A stretch of DNA of 64,000 nucleotides from positions 2,632,001 to 2,696,000 of the forward strand of contig NZ_AP025028.1 in NCBI RefSeq assembly GCF_003114835.2, written 5' to 3'. How positions within the stretch are numbered: position 1 is the first letter of the stretch; each line of letters starts with the position of its first letter. The position numbers and the translations under genes are program-made. This DNA is from Leptospira kobayashii. Lineage in GTDB: Bacteria; Spirochaetota; Leptospiria; Leptospirales; Leptospiraceae. This document shows, piece by piece, positions 28,622-37,524 of this stretch. The notes below the pieces were generated by a model that saw only the letters and a program-made list of their open reading frames with translations, ran no database searches and was not told the DNA's origin.

Positions 28622-29302
28622 ATGGATTCTATTTCCTGGGAAACCGTTCGATCTCCTTTAGTTCTCACTTTACAAGTTACAATCATTTCCACGATCTTTG
28701 CAACTTTCCTCGGAATTTTTTTCGCGTATTGGATGAGTCGGTCCGCCTTTTGGGGCAAAACTTTGATCGATGCGATTTTGACTCTACCGATGGTGTTACC
28801 TCCTACAGTACTTGGATATTATCTTCTCGTCCTTTTCGGTAAAAAAGGAATTTTCGGAGAACCTCTTTTAGAATACTTTCATTACTCCATTATATTCCAT
28901 ATCCATGGAGCCATTCTCGCATCTATGATCGTTTCTTTTCCATTGGTGTATCGTTCCGCAAAAGCATCTTTCGAAGACTTGGATCCCGAATATGAAGAAA
29001 CGGCAAGGACTTTGGGAAAATCCGGACTCACTGCATTTCTTTTCGTGATCTTACCTTTGTCCTGGAGAGGAATTCTCGCAGGATCTATGTTAGCTTATGC
29101 CAGAGGGATCGGCGAATTTGGAGCCACTTTGATGATCGCCGGAAATATTCCGGACAAAACGCAAACGATTGCCCTGGCGATTTATGATTCGGTTCAATCC
29201 GGTAAGGATGATTTTTCCCTGGCTTTGGTATTTCTTGCTTCCCTTATCTGCATAATAGTTTTAACATTATCGGGAATTCTTTTGAAAAAACCCCATTGGT
29301 AA
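28622..29302 (+). CDS. modB: Molybdate ABC transporter permease
   Basis: An inner-membrane permease of 226 residues with five or six helices, matching ModB. The EAA loop that contacts the ATPase is YEETARTLGKSG... within the long cytoplasmic loop, followed by GEFGATLMIAGN, the ModB-typical end. It is the first gene of a modB-modA-modC unit, with modA 10 bp downstream. Gene order differs from the common modABC. Molybdate specificity is inferred from the linked modA. Confidence 0.92.
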   Translation: MDSISWETVRSPLVLTLQVTIISTIFATFLGIFFAYWMSRSAFWGKTLIDAILTLPMVLPPTVLGYYLLVLFGKKGIFGEPLLEYFHYSIIFHIHGAILASMIVSFPLVYRSAKASFEDLDPEYEETARTLGKSGLTAFLFVILPLSWRGILAGSMLAYARGIGEFGATLMIAGNIPDKTQTIALAIYDSVQSGKDDFSLALVFLASLICIIVLTLSGILLKKPHW

Positions 29303-29312
29303 ATCTATTCCT

Positions 29313-30068
29313 ATGAAACAAAAATTTCTTTATTACTTCATAATCGTAAGTTTTCTATTATCCACTCCCTTATTTTCCGACGAACAAGAGATCATAGTAT
29401 CGGCTGCTTCCAGCCTAACAGATGTTCTCAAAGAAATCGGAGAAAAATTCGAAAAAAAACACGGAGTTAAAGCGGTTTTCAATTTCGGATCATCGGGAAG
29501 TCTTTATCAACAGATAGCAAAAGGCGCCCCTGCAGACGTTTTTATTTCCGCCGACGAAGACACGTTAGATAAGGGAATTCAGAAAAATGTTTTGGATCCG
29601 AAGTCCAAAAAAATCCTACTCAAAAACAATTTGGTTCTAATTCTTCCCCAGGCCAGCATATTCAAGATCGAAACATTAAAAGATTTGTTAAAACAGGAAT
29701 TCAAACGGATTGCGATAGGAAATCCGAACAGTGTTCCTGCCGGACGTTATGCGGAACAAACATTAGAAAAGGAAAAATTACTCATAGCGTTAAAAGAAAA
29801 ATTCATCCCATGTGAAAACGTAAGACAGGTCCTAGACTATGTTAGCAGGGAAGAAACGGATGCGGGTTTCGTATACCAGACGGACGCTACTATCGCGGAG
29901 GGAAAAGTAAAAGTCGCTCTGCTACTTTCCGGACACAAGCCGATCTTATATCCCGGAACTCTGGTTTCCGGCACCAAACATCCTGAAGCTTCCTTATTAT
30001 TTTTGGAATTTTTGCAAAGTGCCGAAGCCAAAGAAATTTTCACTCAATACAAATTCATTCTTCCTTAA
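29313..30068 (+). CDS. modA: Molybdate-binding periplasmic protein
   Basis: A solute-binding protein for molybdate/tungstate. An N-terminal signal peptide (about 1-22, ending near LFSD) is followed by VSAASSLTDVLKEIGEKF, FNFGSSGSLYQQIAKG and PADVFISADE, the oxyanion-binding motifs of ModA, then GNPNSVPAGRYAEQ. At 251 residues it has normal length. No lipobox is seen, so it is soluble in the periplasm. Its stop overlaps the modC start as TAATG. Confidence 0.94.
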   Translation: MKQKFLYYFIIVSFLLSTPLFSDEQEIIVSAASSLTDVLKEIGEKFEKKHGVKAVFNFGSSGSLYQQIAKGAPADVFISADEDTLDKGIQKNVLDPKSKKILLKNNLVLILPQASIFKIETLKDLLKQEFKRIAIGNPNSVPAGRYAEQTLEKEKLLIALKEKFIPCENVRQVLDYVSREETDAGFVYQTDATIAEGKVKVALLLSGHKPILYPGTLVSGTKHPEASLLFLEFLQSAEAKEIFTQYKFILP

Positions 30069-30742
30069 TGACTCTGTGCGTAAATATTCAAAAAAAGGTA
30101 GATGATGGAAAAAGAGAATTCCGGCTCGATGTCCAATTCTCTTTTTTTGAAAATTTCCAAATCATCTACGGACCTTCCGGTGCCGGAAAAAGCCTGACAT
30201 TGAAAGCAATTGCGGGACTGATAAAGCCGGATTCCGGAAAAATTTCTTTCGGGGAAAGGATCTACTTCGATTCTGAAACCCGTAAAAATATCCCTTCCGA
30301 AAAAAGAAATCTAGGATACCTCTCCCAAAATTACGGATTGTTTCCCCATTTAACAGTTCGAAAGAATATAGAATTCGGATTAAAAAAACAATTCCCATTT
30401 CTCCGGCCCGCCAAAGCCGACAGAGAAATCGTTAACCATTTATTGCAACTATTTGAAATGGAAGGAACTGCGGAAAGTTACCCGAAAACTCTTTCGGGAG
30501 GCCAAAAGCAGAGAGTCGCTTTGGCAAGGGCACTTGCCCGAAAACCGGAAATATTGCTTCTGGACGAACCCTTTACCGCTTTAAATCCGGACCTGCGCAT
30601 AAGAATGAGAGAAGAATTAAAGTCTCTCCGGGAAAGGATCCAAGTTCCGATCCTACTCATCTCTCATGATCTGACCGATCCTGGCTTTTTCGGGGTACGC
30701 CCTTTGTACATGGAAAACGGTAGAATCCGGAAGGAGCCCTGA
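30068..30742 (+). CDS. modC: Molybdate ABC transporter ATP-binding protein (short form)
   Basis: The ATPase of the molybdate importer. Walker A is GPSGAGKSLT, the signature is LSGGQKQRVALARALA and Walker B is ILLLDEP. At 224 residues it ends right after the ATPase domain and lacks the C-terminal TOBE/Mop molybdate-sensing domain of typical ModC (about 350 residues), so molybdate feedback at this subunit is not expected. It overlaps modA by one base (TAATG). No stop or frameshift suggests a lost domain: a new gene starts soon after. Confidence 0.9.
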   Translation: MTLCVNIQKKVDDGKREFRLDVQFSFFENFQIIYGPSGAGKSLTLKAIAGLIKPDSGKISFGERIYFDSETRKNIPSEKRNLGYLSQNYGLFPHLTVRKNIEFGLKKQFPFLRPAKADREIVNHLLQLFEMEGTAESYPKTLSGGQKQRVALARALARKPEILLLDEPFTALNPDLRIRMREELKSLRERIQVPILLISHDLTDPGFFGVRPLYMENGRIRKEP

Positions 30743-30772
30743 CAGAACGAGAGATTCCTTCTTAAGAAAGCC

Positions 30773-30800
30773 TCGACCGAACTCCGATATATGTTATAAT
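30773..30800 (+). promoter_or_regulatory. Sigma70-like promoter upstream of the outer-membrane-like protein
   Basis: TCGACC (30773-30778), a 16-bp spacer and a consensus TATAAT (30795-30800). This predicts a short leader before the ATG at 30825. Confidence 0.6.
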
Positions 30801-30824
30801 GTTTCCTTGCCAGAGAAATATGAG

Positions 30825-31985
30825 ATGAAAAAGCAAATTTTGCCCGGAGCGATCTTTACCTTATTTGTCCTATTTGCTTTAGAGAAAGATCTAGATGCAA
30901 AAGTCACCTGTTCCGGAGACGCATGTACGATTTTACCCACCACCATCCAAACCCAATTGAACCAGGTAGATCAGGCATTACAGGCACAGTATACGGATAA
31001 GATTTTATCCACCATGGCGGAATCCGCTGTCATCACAAACATCAATTCCTCGCTTATGGGATCGGGCATCGTTAATAGATTTCAAATCGGGGGAGGCATG
31101 GCACTTGCCGGCCAAAAGAAAGAAGACATCAATGTTTCCTATAGGGACTTGAATTTTTCCAAACTTCCCAACGTGGGAGCCTCTCTTTCACCTAACCTTG
31201 TTTTTGCTGTCAATTTGGGATGGTTACTCGGAGACGGTCCTTCGGATACGGACCAAGACTTGAAAACATTCATGCATCGTTTCAATCTATATGTGCACGG
31301 ATTCAAATTCAACTTTGCCGAAGGAGATGTTCAAAAAGCGATCGAAGCACAAAATAAGAACGTTCAGTTAGGTGGGGATATAACAACGGGGGGATTTACT
31401 CTTCGGTTTCATATATTCGATAGTTACTCGGACGGAATCGGTATTTTCGAATTTTCGGGAATCTCACTCGGTATGGGAATGCACTACCAAAGGCAAACCA
31501 TCGATGTTACTTATAATGACGGAAAAACGCAAGCAATCACTTTAGGTCCGGCCATGGGAACCTGGGGAGGTTCCACTACTTTCAATTACAATAGCACACT
31601 CACAAGTGTTCCTTTGGATGTGCGTACCGGTTTCAGGATGTTTTATTTTTTAACTTTTTTTGCAGGTGCGGGAACTTCACTTAACTTCGGTTCTACGAAC
31701 CTAAAAATAGAACGATCAGGCCCTTTGACAATCGCACTGGATGCAGGTTCCGTGGCTTCTTCTTTACCTGCGGAAGTGCAAGCACTGATTCCCAGCTCCG
31801 TACTCGGACAAAGTAAATCAGGGACTTTGGCATTGGATGTTTCAGGAACAGCCAATGCACCCAATTCCACTAGCTTTCTTGTTACAGGGTTAGAGCTGAA
31901 TGTATTATTAACCAAAGTTACAGTGGAAGCGATGGTTTCTCAAAAAGTCCAATCTGTGATGGTAGGCGCCAAAGTCGCTTTTTAA
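30825..31985 (+). CDS. Putative outer-membrane beta-barrel protein
   Basis: The start at ATG 30825 gives MKKQILPGAIFTLFVLFALEKDLDAKV, a signal peptide; the upstream TTG would only add residues before it. The mature ~365 residues are rich in Gly, Ser and Thr with alternating hydrophobic strands (GGDITTGGFTLRFHIF, GISLGMGMHYQRQTIDVTYN) and end in VGAKVAF, a C-terminal aromatic typical of outer-membrane proteins. The overall style resembles leptospiral Lsa36-type surface proteins, but I cannot confirm that. A good promoter precedes it. Confidence 0.7.
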   Translation: MKKQILPGAIFTLFVLFALEKDLDAKVTCSGDACTILPTTIQTQLNQVDQALQAQYTDKILSTMAESAVITNINSSLMGSGIVNRFQIGGGMALAGQKKEDINVSYRDLNFSKLPNVGASLSPNLVFAVNLGWLLGDGPSDTDQDLKTFMHRFNLYVHGFKFNFAEGDVQKAIEAQNKNVQLGGDITTGGFTLRFHIFDSYSDGIGIFEFSGISLGMGMHYQRQTIDVTYNDGKTQAITLGPAMGTWGGSTTFNYNSTLTSVPLDVRTGFRMFYFLTFFAGAGTSLNFGSTNLKIERSGPLTIALDAGSVASSLPAEVQALIPSSVLGQSKSGTLALDVSGTANAPNSTSFLVTGLELNVLLTKVTVEAMVSQKVQSVMVGAKVAF

Positions 31986-32113
31986 CAGCTATTCCTTCCA
32001 ATTGGTATCTTTCTTGCATGAGTGTATACGAAAGGACCACACTGCTTATTTCTTTTGCTCGCTCTGGGCCCCATGCTCAACATTTAAGCAGTTTGCGTAA
32101 AAGAGGACAAAGA

Positions 32114-32743
32114 ATGACTACTACTGCAATTATGAACGAGACCAAAAAACCAGTTCTACATGTATCTTGCGTGCCTAGAAAAGATACCACCTTGCTCAAA
32201 ATCTCGCTCTCCCAGGATGATTTGGGGATTCTTTTTCGAGTCACTTCGGTATTGTACATTCACGGTTGGGATATCCTGGAAGCAGTCGCGGAAACATCAC
32301 ATGAAGGTCATGTTCAGGATTTATTTGTAATCCGCAGTTGGAATGGAGGGGAAATGACGGAATCCCTCCTCTCTCAAATCAGAAAAGATCTCTATTCTCT
32401 GTTTTACGAAGGAAAACCTGTAGAAGAGTATTTGCGTGATCACGGAAAAGGAGAGGTGCTGATCAGAAAGGTAGGAGACCCGGAAGCTTCTTTGAAATTG
32501 TACAACCCGATCTCTTCCGATTTTACTGTAATGGATCTGAGAATGAAAGACAATACGGGAATCTTATTTCAAATCACGGAAGCGCTCTTTCATTTGGGAA
32601 TCGATATCATCAGTTTCACTGCCAATAGTTCCGACGGAAAGATCAGAGATAGTTTTTTGCTCCGAACTTCCCTCACTGGAGAGAAGTTAGACGAGAAAAC
32701 GATGTTTCCTTTGCTACGCTCCCGACTCGAAAATTTTCTTTAA
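32114..32743 (+). CDS. Tandem ACT-domain protein (GlnD C-terminus-like)
   Basis: A 209-residue protein made of two ACT domains: ISLSQDDLGILFRVTSVLYIHGWDILEA (~30-57) and LRMKDNTGILFQITEALFHLGIDIIS (~137-162). The pattern (D-x-x-G-I-L-F) matches the ACT pair of PII uridylyltransferase GlnD, without its nucleotidyltransferase or HD parts. A regulatory amino-acid-binding role is likely. I start at 32114, preceded by AGAGGAC; the longer frame from 32018 adds 32 residues of low protein quality. Its 3' end overlaps the convergent MFS gene by 4 bp. Confidence 0.82.
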   Translation: MTTTAIMNETKKPVLHVSCVPRKDTTLLKISLSQDDLGILFRVTSVLYIHGWDILEAVAETSHEGHVQDLFVIRSWNGGEMTESLLSQIRKDLYSLFYEGKPVEEYLRDHGKGEVLIRKVGDPEASLKLYNPISSDFTVMDLRMKDNTGILFQITEALFHLGIDIISFTANSSDGKIRDSFLLRTSLTGEKLDEKTMFPLLRSRLENFL

Positions 32744-34026
32744 TTGGAAAATTCTCTTTTGGTCTTTGTACCGTACAAAACGTACCAAAACAAGATCAGA
32801 ATCAACAAAGAGATTACAAAAGTAAATTCCGCTCCTTTTTTAAAATAGAAGATTGCGAATACGATCGGAGACAGGGCACGCGCAAGGGATCCGAAGCTTC
32901 TAAAAAAGCCGAGAGACATACCTTGGTCTCCCGCTCCGCTTTCCAAAGACGCGAAAGAAGAAAGCCCCGGATTGACGAGAGCGCTTCCGAATGCCAGAAA
33001 GAAAATCGCAAGGAAAGTAAACCCGATACTTTGTCCGAAGATCAAAATCAAAAATCCGATCGCTACGGAAAAAGAACCGATTCCTGCTATGGATCTTTCA
33101 GGGTATTTTCCGGAAATTCTTCTGACAATCCCGCCTTGCACGAGTACGATGATCATTCCTATGTAAAGAAAAGTAAAACCTATATCTTTCGGAGAAAAAT
33201 GAAAATTTTCTGAAAGATAAAAATTGATCACAAATTCAAATCCTGAAAAACTAAATATAAAAAGTAGATTCAGAATGGAAATTCGAATCAGATTCTTGGA
33301 TTCGATTTTGGAGATAGCAAGCAAGGGATGGATTTCCTTGAACTTTTCCTCGGTAACTTTCGACTCTTTCAGATAAAATAAGATCAATAGTAATGTAATC
33401 AAAGAAACGACGATTCCGAAAAAAGCGGATGCAGGAAATATAACAGCAGTTCCATTCAAATACAAAAAATCGAGAAAAGTCAGAACCGAACTCATTCCCC
33501 CGAATAGAGGGCCCATAATGAATCCAAGCCCGATTCCCGCTCCCAGTAGCCCCATTCCTGCGGCCCTGGATTTTTCATCGGTTGTATCAGCCATTGCTGC
33601 GGAAGCTACGGATAAATTCCCGCCCATGATCCCTGTGATGACTCTGGACAAAACGAACATCCAAAACTGAGAGGAGAAGAACCAGATCGAGTAACCCACT
33701 ACACTTCCCAAGGTAGTGAATATAAGAATGAACCTTCTTCCCATTCGATCGGAAAGTTTTCCCCAAATGGGGGCCGATAAAAATTGCAAAAAAGAATATA
33801 TGGAACCGAGAATCCCACCGAATAAAACCATGGTGAATTCCTTGTTTCCATCGCCTCCTATTTGTAAGGCTAAATCATAAAATAAGGAAAAGACGGAATC
33901 GTTTCCTTTGAGCAGAAAATGTTCGATTGTTTTGGGAAATAAAGGAAATAGAAGGGAAAATCCCATCATATCCGTAAACACGATTAAGAATAATATAACT
34001 CTAGTTTGTTTTTGAGAATTTGGCAT
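32740..34026 (-). CDS. MFS transporter (TetA-like drug:H+ antiporter family)
   Basis: A 428-residue protein with 12 hydrophobic segments and the MFS motif A in the first cytoplasmic loop (GKLSDRMGRRFILI). The opening VILFLIVFTDMMGFSLLFPLFP and the motif GPLFGGM after helix 5 match tetracycline-type DHA1 exporters, though substrate is unknown. A longer first periplasmic loop (about 40-60) holds KGNDSVFSLFYDLALQIGG. It is a single gene with a terminator immediately upstream. Confidence 0.85.
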   Translation of the reverse strand: MPNSQKQTRVILFLIVFTDMMGFSLLFPLFPKTIEHFLLKGNDSVFSLFYDLALQIGGDGNKEFTMVLFGGILGSIYSFLQFLSAPIWGKLSDRMGRRFILIFTTLGSVVGYSIWFFSSQFWMFVLSRVITGIMGGNLSVASAAMADTTDEKSRAAGMGLLGAGIGLGFIMGPLFGGMSSVLTFLDFLYLNGTAVIFPASAFFGIVVSLITLLLILFYLKESKVTEEKFKEIHPLLAISKIESKNLIRISILNLLFIFSFSGFEFVINFYLSENFHFSPKDIGFTFLYIGMIIVLVQGGIVRRISGKYPERSIAGIGSFSVAIGFLILIFGQSIGFTFLAIFFLAFGSALVNPGLSSFASLESGAGDQGMSLGFFRSFGSLARALSPIVFAIFYFKKGAEFTFVISLLILILFWYVLYGTKTKREFSN

Positions 34027-34042
34027 TTGTAAAAGGGGTTAT

Positions 34043-34075
34043 AAAAAAAAGCCACAGATCACTCTGTGACTTTTT
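34043..34075. terminator. Bidirectional terminator downstream of the phasin-like gene
   Basis: GCCACAGA-TCAC-TCTGTGAC forms a compact stem, with A8 on the left and T5 on the right, so both strands show a stem plus T-run. It separates the phasin-like gene from the MFS gene, both on the minus strand. Confidence 0.85.
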
Positions 34076-34117
34076 CCCGTCAAAAAGGGATGATAAAAAA
34101 AGCGGATAAGACTCTTC

Positions 34118-34483
34118 TTATTTGCTTTTTACTTTATCGATCAAAGCTTTCAACTCATCAAGACCTTGTTTCAGTTTCTCTTTCACTTGAGGAGGAAGAG
34201 CAGTATCAATTTGTGCATAAATAGTTTGATAATTTGCCTGAAGCTTTGCAACGATTTCATCGTAACTAGCATTTGTTTTTCCAATAGCCCCTTGTGCATC
34301 AGCGATTGTTTTATTCAAAAGGTCTCTGATTTTTTGAGCATCAGGAGATTTGTCCAATTCACCTTTGCTTTTAAGATCGTTGTAAACTTTTTCAAGATCA
34401 ACTACTGCTGTTTTTAACTTTTCTTCACCGGATCTAAACAAAGCGATTCCAGCGTTTACTACATCCATTACTAATTTTTCCAT
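34118..34483 (-). CDS. Phasin-like helical protein
   Basis: A 121-residue all-helical, Lys/Ala/Leu-rich protein without signal or membrane segment: MDVVNAGIALFRSGEEKLKT, VYNDLKSKGELDKSPDAQKI and a C-terminal amphipathic helix (LKQGLDELKALIDKVKSK). It resembles phasin-related proteins that coat polyhydroxyalkanoate granules, but the similarity may reflect helical composition only. GAGAGGAATAT before the ATG is a good ribosome site. It is a single gene with its own terminator. Confidence 0.75.
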   Translation of the reverse strand: MEKLVMDVVNAGIALFRSGEEKLKTAVVDLEKVYNDLKSKGELDKSPDAQKIRDLLNKTIADAQGAIGKTNASYDEIVAKLQANYQTIYAQIDTALPPQVKEKLKQGLDELKALIDKVKSK

Positions 34484-34646
34484 ACAATATTCCTCTCGGG
34501 AGTCAGTTCCCTTATATCGGGATTCCCAAAAGTAGATTATGATTCGTCACATGACAATTAAAAAAAGAATGTTTCCCATAAAGTAGAGAGACATAATCTG
34601 AAGTTTATCCAAATATTCTAATCTTTGGAAGAAACTACTTTGTTTC
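34484..34646. other. Intergenic region upstream of the phasin-like gene
   Basis: On the minus strand TTGTCA followed 17 nt later by TACTTT could be a promoter for the phasin-like gene. No RNA or other element is recognised. Confidence 0.4.
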
Positions 34647-35222
34647 TTAGCTATTTTCGATTAGCTTCTTGATTTGGTCTCTGATTTTTGCGGCGGTTTC
34701 GTAATCTTCCGTTCGGAGAGCGTTCTCCAAGGTTTCTTCCAAAATCTGCAGATTGGATTTGGGTAGGGCTTGGATTTTTTTCTCTGGTACGATATTGTCC
34801 CCTTGGATTTCATCCTCTTTCATCACAATCCCAGCTTCGTCTAATACTGATTTTGCGATAAAAATAGGAGCATTCGCTCTGAGAGCAAGTGCGATGGAAT
34901 CGGAAGGTCTTGCATCCAAAGTCAAAATCTCTTCATCTCTTCTGAGTTGAATTTTTGCATAAAAAGTACTGTCTATGATTTCTTCGATTGTGATCTTCAG
35001 AACAGTAGCTCCCATTGCAGTCAGCATATAGAGCATAAGATCGTGAGTCATCGGTCTGGGTGGTTTTGTACCGTCGATCACAGTAGTGATGGAATGAGTT
35101 TCCAGAGGACCGATAAAGATAGGAACCACTCGGTTGTCTTCGGTATCCTTGGGCCTAAGGAATACGGCAAAGCCAACATTGGTCAGGCTAATATCAGAGA
35201 TTTTTACTTCGAAAAATTCCAT
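34647..35222 (-). CDS. Bifunctional-nuclease (DUF151) domain plus UVR domain protein
   Basis: The N-terminal ~135 residues match the bifunctional nuclease/DUF151 family: VVPIFIGPLETHSITTVIDG, RPMTHDLMLYMLTAMG and LDARPSDSIALALRANAPI. The C-terminal ~35 residues (LEETLENALRTEDYETAAKIRDQIK) are a UVR motif as in UvrB/UvrC, which binds UvrA-like or Clp partners. The DUF151 plus UVR arrangement is known in several phyla. In vitro activity of homologues as nuclease has been claimed; the role in this organism is open. A tRNA gene lies 29 bp upstream on the same strand. Confidence 0.88.
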   Translation of the reverse strand: MEFFEVKISDISLTNVGFAVFLRPKDTEDNRVVPIFIGPLETHSITTVIDGTKPPRPMTHDLMLYMLTAMGATVLKITIEEIIDSTFYAKIQLRRDEEILTLDARPSDSIALALRANAPIFIAKSVLDEAGIVMKEDEIQGDNIVPEKKIQALPKSNLQILEETLENALRTEDYETAAKIRDQIKKLIENS

Positions 35223-35251
35223 AGATGACCTGTTTGCCTCGCAATTATAAA

Positions 35252-35325
35252 TGGGCCCAGAAGGGCTCGAACCTTCGACCCGCAGATTATGAGTCTGCTG
35301 CTCTAACCAACTGAGCTATAGGCCC
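35252..35325 (-). tRNA. tRNA with anticodon CAT (Met or lysidine-type Ile2)
   Basis: The minus strand folds as a normal 74-nt cloverleaf: acceptor GGGCCTA/TGGGCCC with discriminator A, D arm AGCTCAGTTGGTTAGAGC, anticodon stem GCAGA/TCTGC with loop CTCATAA, and a TTCGAGC T loop. The CAT anticodon is shared by elongator Met and Ile2. The acceptor stem is nearly that of the tRNA-Ile at 37140, so Ile2 is a real possibility. No CCA is encoded. Confidence 0.93.
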
Positions 35326-35376
35326 TTTACCCATTCCAATGTTTTTCAGAAAAAGGGAGAGACAAGCAGAAAACAG

Positions 35377-35874
35377 TTACTCACTCCCTATGGAGCGAAT
35401 AAAGAGTCCTTTTTCGAAAAAATCCTCTAAATCCGTTCTTTCTTTTCTCCAAAAAATCCACGCCCAATAATGATTCTGCCCTTTTGACCAAATCCAGAGA
35501 TTTGCTTTCAAAAGATTTTGGTTTCTGACTTGCTCCGCACGGTAGACCAAGACGTTTAAACCGGAAATATTTAGAGTTTCCTTTGATTTGTTTTTCCCAT
35601 GCCAGAATATCTCGGATTCATAAGCTTCCCTTTCAAAAGAAAGAGAATTTAAGGGAAGTTTTCGCAAAACAATGAAAAACGGATCTCTCTCTGCAGGATA
35701 AATATGGGCTGTTGTTTCAAAACTAAGGGATTGTTCTTTGATCACCACATTTTCGGGAAAAGAAAACTCTTGTCCTTCCCATAGGAATTTCTCCGGTTTC
35801 AGAAGTAATTTTTGGGAAAGAATCGTTGTAAAACTAGAACTGATTGCAAGAATAAAAAATACAGTCCTATACAT
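35377..35874 (-). CDS. Secreted hypothetical protein
   Basis: From the ATG at 35874 the product is 165 residues with a signal peptide (MYRTVFFILAISSSFTTILSQ), cleaved near ILS-Q. The mature part is rich in Trp, Phe and Tyr, with beta-type stretches (AERDPFFIVLRKLPLNSL, LWIWSKGQNHYWAWIFWRK). I recognise no domain. The start was chosen for the signal peptide and a GGAG just upstream; the first in-frame codons to 35934 lie inside the divergent hemW gene. Its start codon shares CATG with the hemW start. Confidence 0.65.
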   Translation of the reverse strand: MYRTVFFILAISSSFTTILSQKLLLKPEKFLWEGQEFSFPENVVIKEQSLSFETTAHIYPAERDPFFIVLRKLPLNSLSFEREAYESEIFWHGKNKSKETLNISGLNVLVYRAEQVRNQNLLKANLWIWSKGQNHYWAWIFWRKERTDLEDFFEKGLFIRSIGSE

Positions 35875-37060
35875 GAACTCCATTTCAACGAAAAGCACCC
35901 GGAGCTTGCAAGCAAGAAAAGGATATACCGGCATCTATGTGCATTATCCTTTTTGTTATCAGAAATGCGATTATTGTGATTTTTTTTCGGAAGGAATCGG
36001 AGAAGGAAGATCCAACGTAGAAGATTTGTTATTCGAATCCTACAAAAAGGAGTTTTTGCTTAAAAAAGCAAATTCGAAAGAACTAAAATCCGCAAAAGTA
36101 GACACCGTATTCATGGGAGGGGGAACTCCCAGCAAAGCCAGTCCCGAAAATTGGTTTCGATTGTTAAAATTTTTCAGAGAAGAATCGGATTTTAGTTCCG
36201 ATCCGGAAATCAGCATAGAAGCGAATCCGGAAGACCTGTCTTTGGATTTTATCCAAAGCTTGAAAGAAGCTGGGTTTAACAGGCTCAACATCGGTGTGCA
36301 AACCAGAAGCCCGAGGGACTTAAAGTTTTTAGGCAGATATTATGATGAAAATAAATACCAGAATCTAAAATATATTTTGCAAAACTCTCCTATCGAACGA
36401 ATCGGAATTGATTTGATGTACGGACTTCCCGATTCGAAAAAAGAAGATTTTTTGGATGATCTGGATTATTTTTTGGATCTCCAGCTAAACCATATTAGTT
36501 TGTATTCGTTGACATTGGAAAAAGGAACTTCCTATTCCAGAAACGTAAAAGATAAAAAAGCAAAACCTCCCAACGAAGAAATGCAAAGGGATATTTTGGA
36601 ACTGCTCCCTTCTCTTATGCGGAAAAGAGGTTATACCTGGTATGAAGTTTCCAATTACTGTAAAGACGAGTTTTTTTCCCGCCACAACCTACGTTACTGG
36701 ACTTACGAATCCTATCTCGGACTCGGACCCGGAGCACATGGTTTTTTGGACGGATCCAGATACGGGAATCCCAGAAACACAAGCGCTTACCTGAAACATC
36801 CGGGCAGACCTTCCACGGAAGAGAGTTCTTCCCCCAGAGAAGAACTCGCGCTCTCCTTATTCAGACTCTTTTTACCCATCCACATTCCTTCTTTTCTGGA
36901 GGCTCATATACCACCGGAAACTGCGAAAAGAATGATTTCCAGTCTGGATGCATTCGCCGCAAAAGATTACTGTGATTGGGATGGTTCCCGTTTTCAATGG
37001 AAACCCGCCGCATTACTTATATTAGATGATCTGATTACGGAGCTTGCTATTTCCGATTAA
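35873..37060 (+). CDS. hemW: HemW-like radical SAM protein
   Basis: A radical-SAM protein of the coproporphyrinogen-III-oxidase-like family; HemW members act as haem chaperones rather than oxidases. The cluster motif CYQKCDYC (CxxxCxxC) follows GIYVHYPF, and GGGTPSKA and LGLGPGAHGF match the family. From ATG 35873 the product is 395 residues, normal for HemW. The longer frame from 35738 is read through the divergent gene and is not credible. The start codon shares CATG with the divergent gene. A TTG at 35906 with CCGGAG before it is an alternative. Confidence 0.92.
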   Translation: MNSISTKSTRSLQARKGYTGIYVHYPFCYQKCDYCDFFSEGIGEGRSNVEDLLFESYKKEFLLKKANSKELKSAKVDTVFMGGGTPSKASPENWFRLLKFFREESDFSSDPEISIEANPEDLSLDFIQSLKEAGFNRLNIGVQTRSPRDLKFLGRYYDENKYQNLKYILQNSPIERIGIDLMYGLPDSKKEDFLDDLDYFLDLQLNHISLYSLTLEKGTSYSRNVKDKKAKPPNEEMQRDILELLPSLMRKRGYTWYEVSNYCKDEFFSRHNLRYWTYESYLGLGPGAHGFLDGSRYGNPRNTSAYLKHPGRPSTEESSSPREELALSLFRLFLPIHIPSFLEAHIPPETAKRMISSLDAFAAKDYCDWDGSRFQWKPAALLILDDLITELAISD

Positions 37061-37139
37061 ATTTTCCGGCTCTTTCATACAAAATGTATGGAAAAAGGTT
37101 TGCCCGTAAGCCCTATTCGAAAAATACTGTCCCTATCCC

Positions 37140-37213
<74 letters not shown>

Positions 37214-37234
37214 TAGAGGATACCGTTTTTACAC

Positions 37235-37307
<73 letters not shown>

Positions 37308-37458
37308 AAATCCTTCCCGATCCTCTGCATGTTTTCCATTGACATCTGTCTCCCTGTTTGGTGGGACCTTCCTGAAAATGGAAACTTTTCCCCTTTGGTC
37401 GTTTTACTGCTGTTTGTCGGACACTTTACTGCTTAGATTTTTTATTTAACTTAAGGAA
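37308..37458. other. Intergenic region after the tRNA pair
   Basis: About 150 bp with no gene, no rRNA signature and no clear repeat. It separates the tRNA pair from the convergent desaturase terminator. Confidence 0.5.
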
Positions 37459-37487
37459 ATAAAAAAACCGGGAAGAATTCCCGGTTT
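37459..37487 (-). terminator. Rho-independent terminator of the second desaturase gene
   Basis: A 10-bp stem (AAACCGGGAA / TTCCCGGTTT, loop GAA) followed on the minus strand by a run of T's (seven A's precede it on the plus strand). It lies 37 bp after the stop of the minus-strand desaturase and may also stop the tRNA transcript. Confidence 0.88.
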
Positions 37488-37524
37488 CAGAACATACCAT
37501 CGTTTTTTTATTTTAGAGCGAACT

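Noticed and set aside
32018..32113. A longer start for the ACT-domain protein
   Set aside because: The added 32 residues look untranslated, and AGAGGAC precedes the ATG at 32114.
35738..35872. A longer HemW start
   Set aside because: The extra 45 residues are antisense to the secreted-protein gene, and HemW proteins start close to the GIYVHYPF motif.
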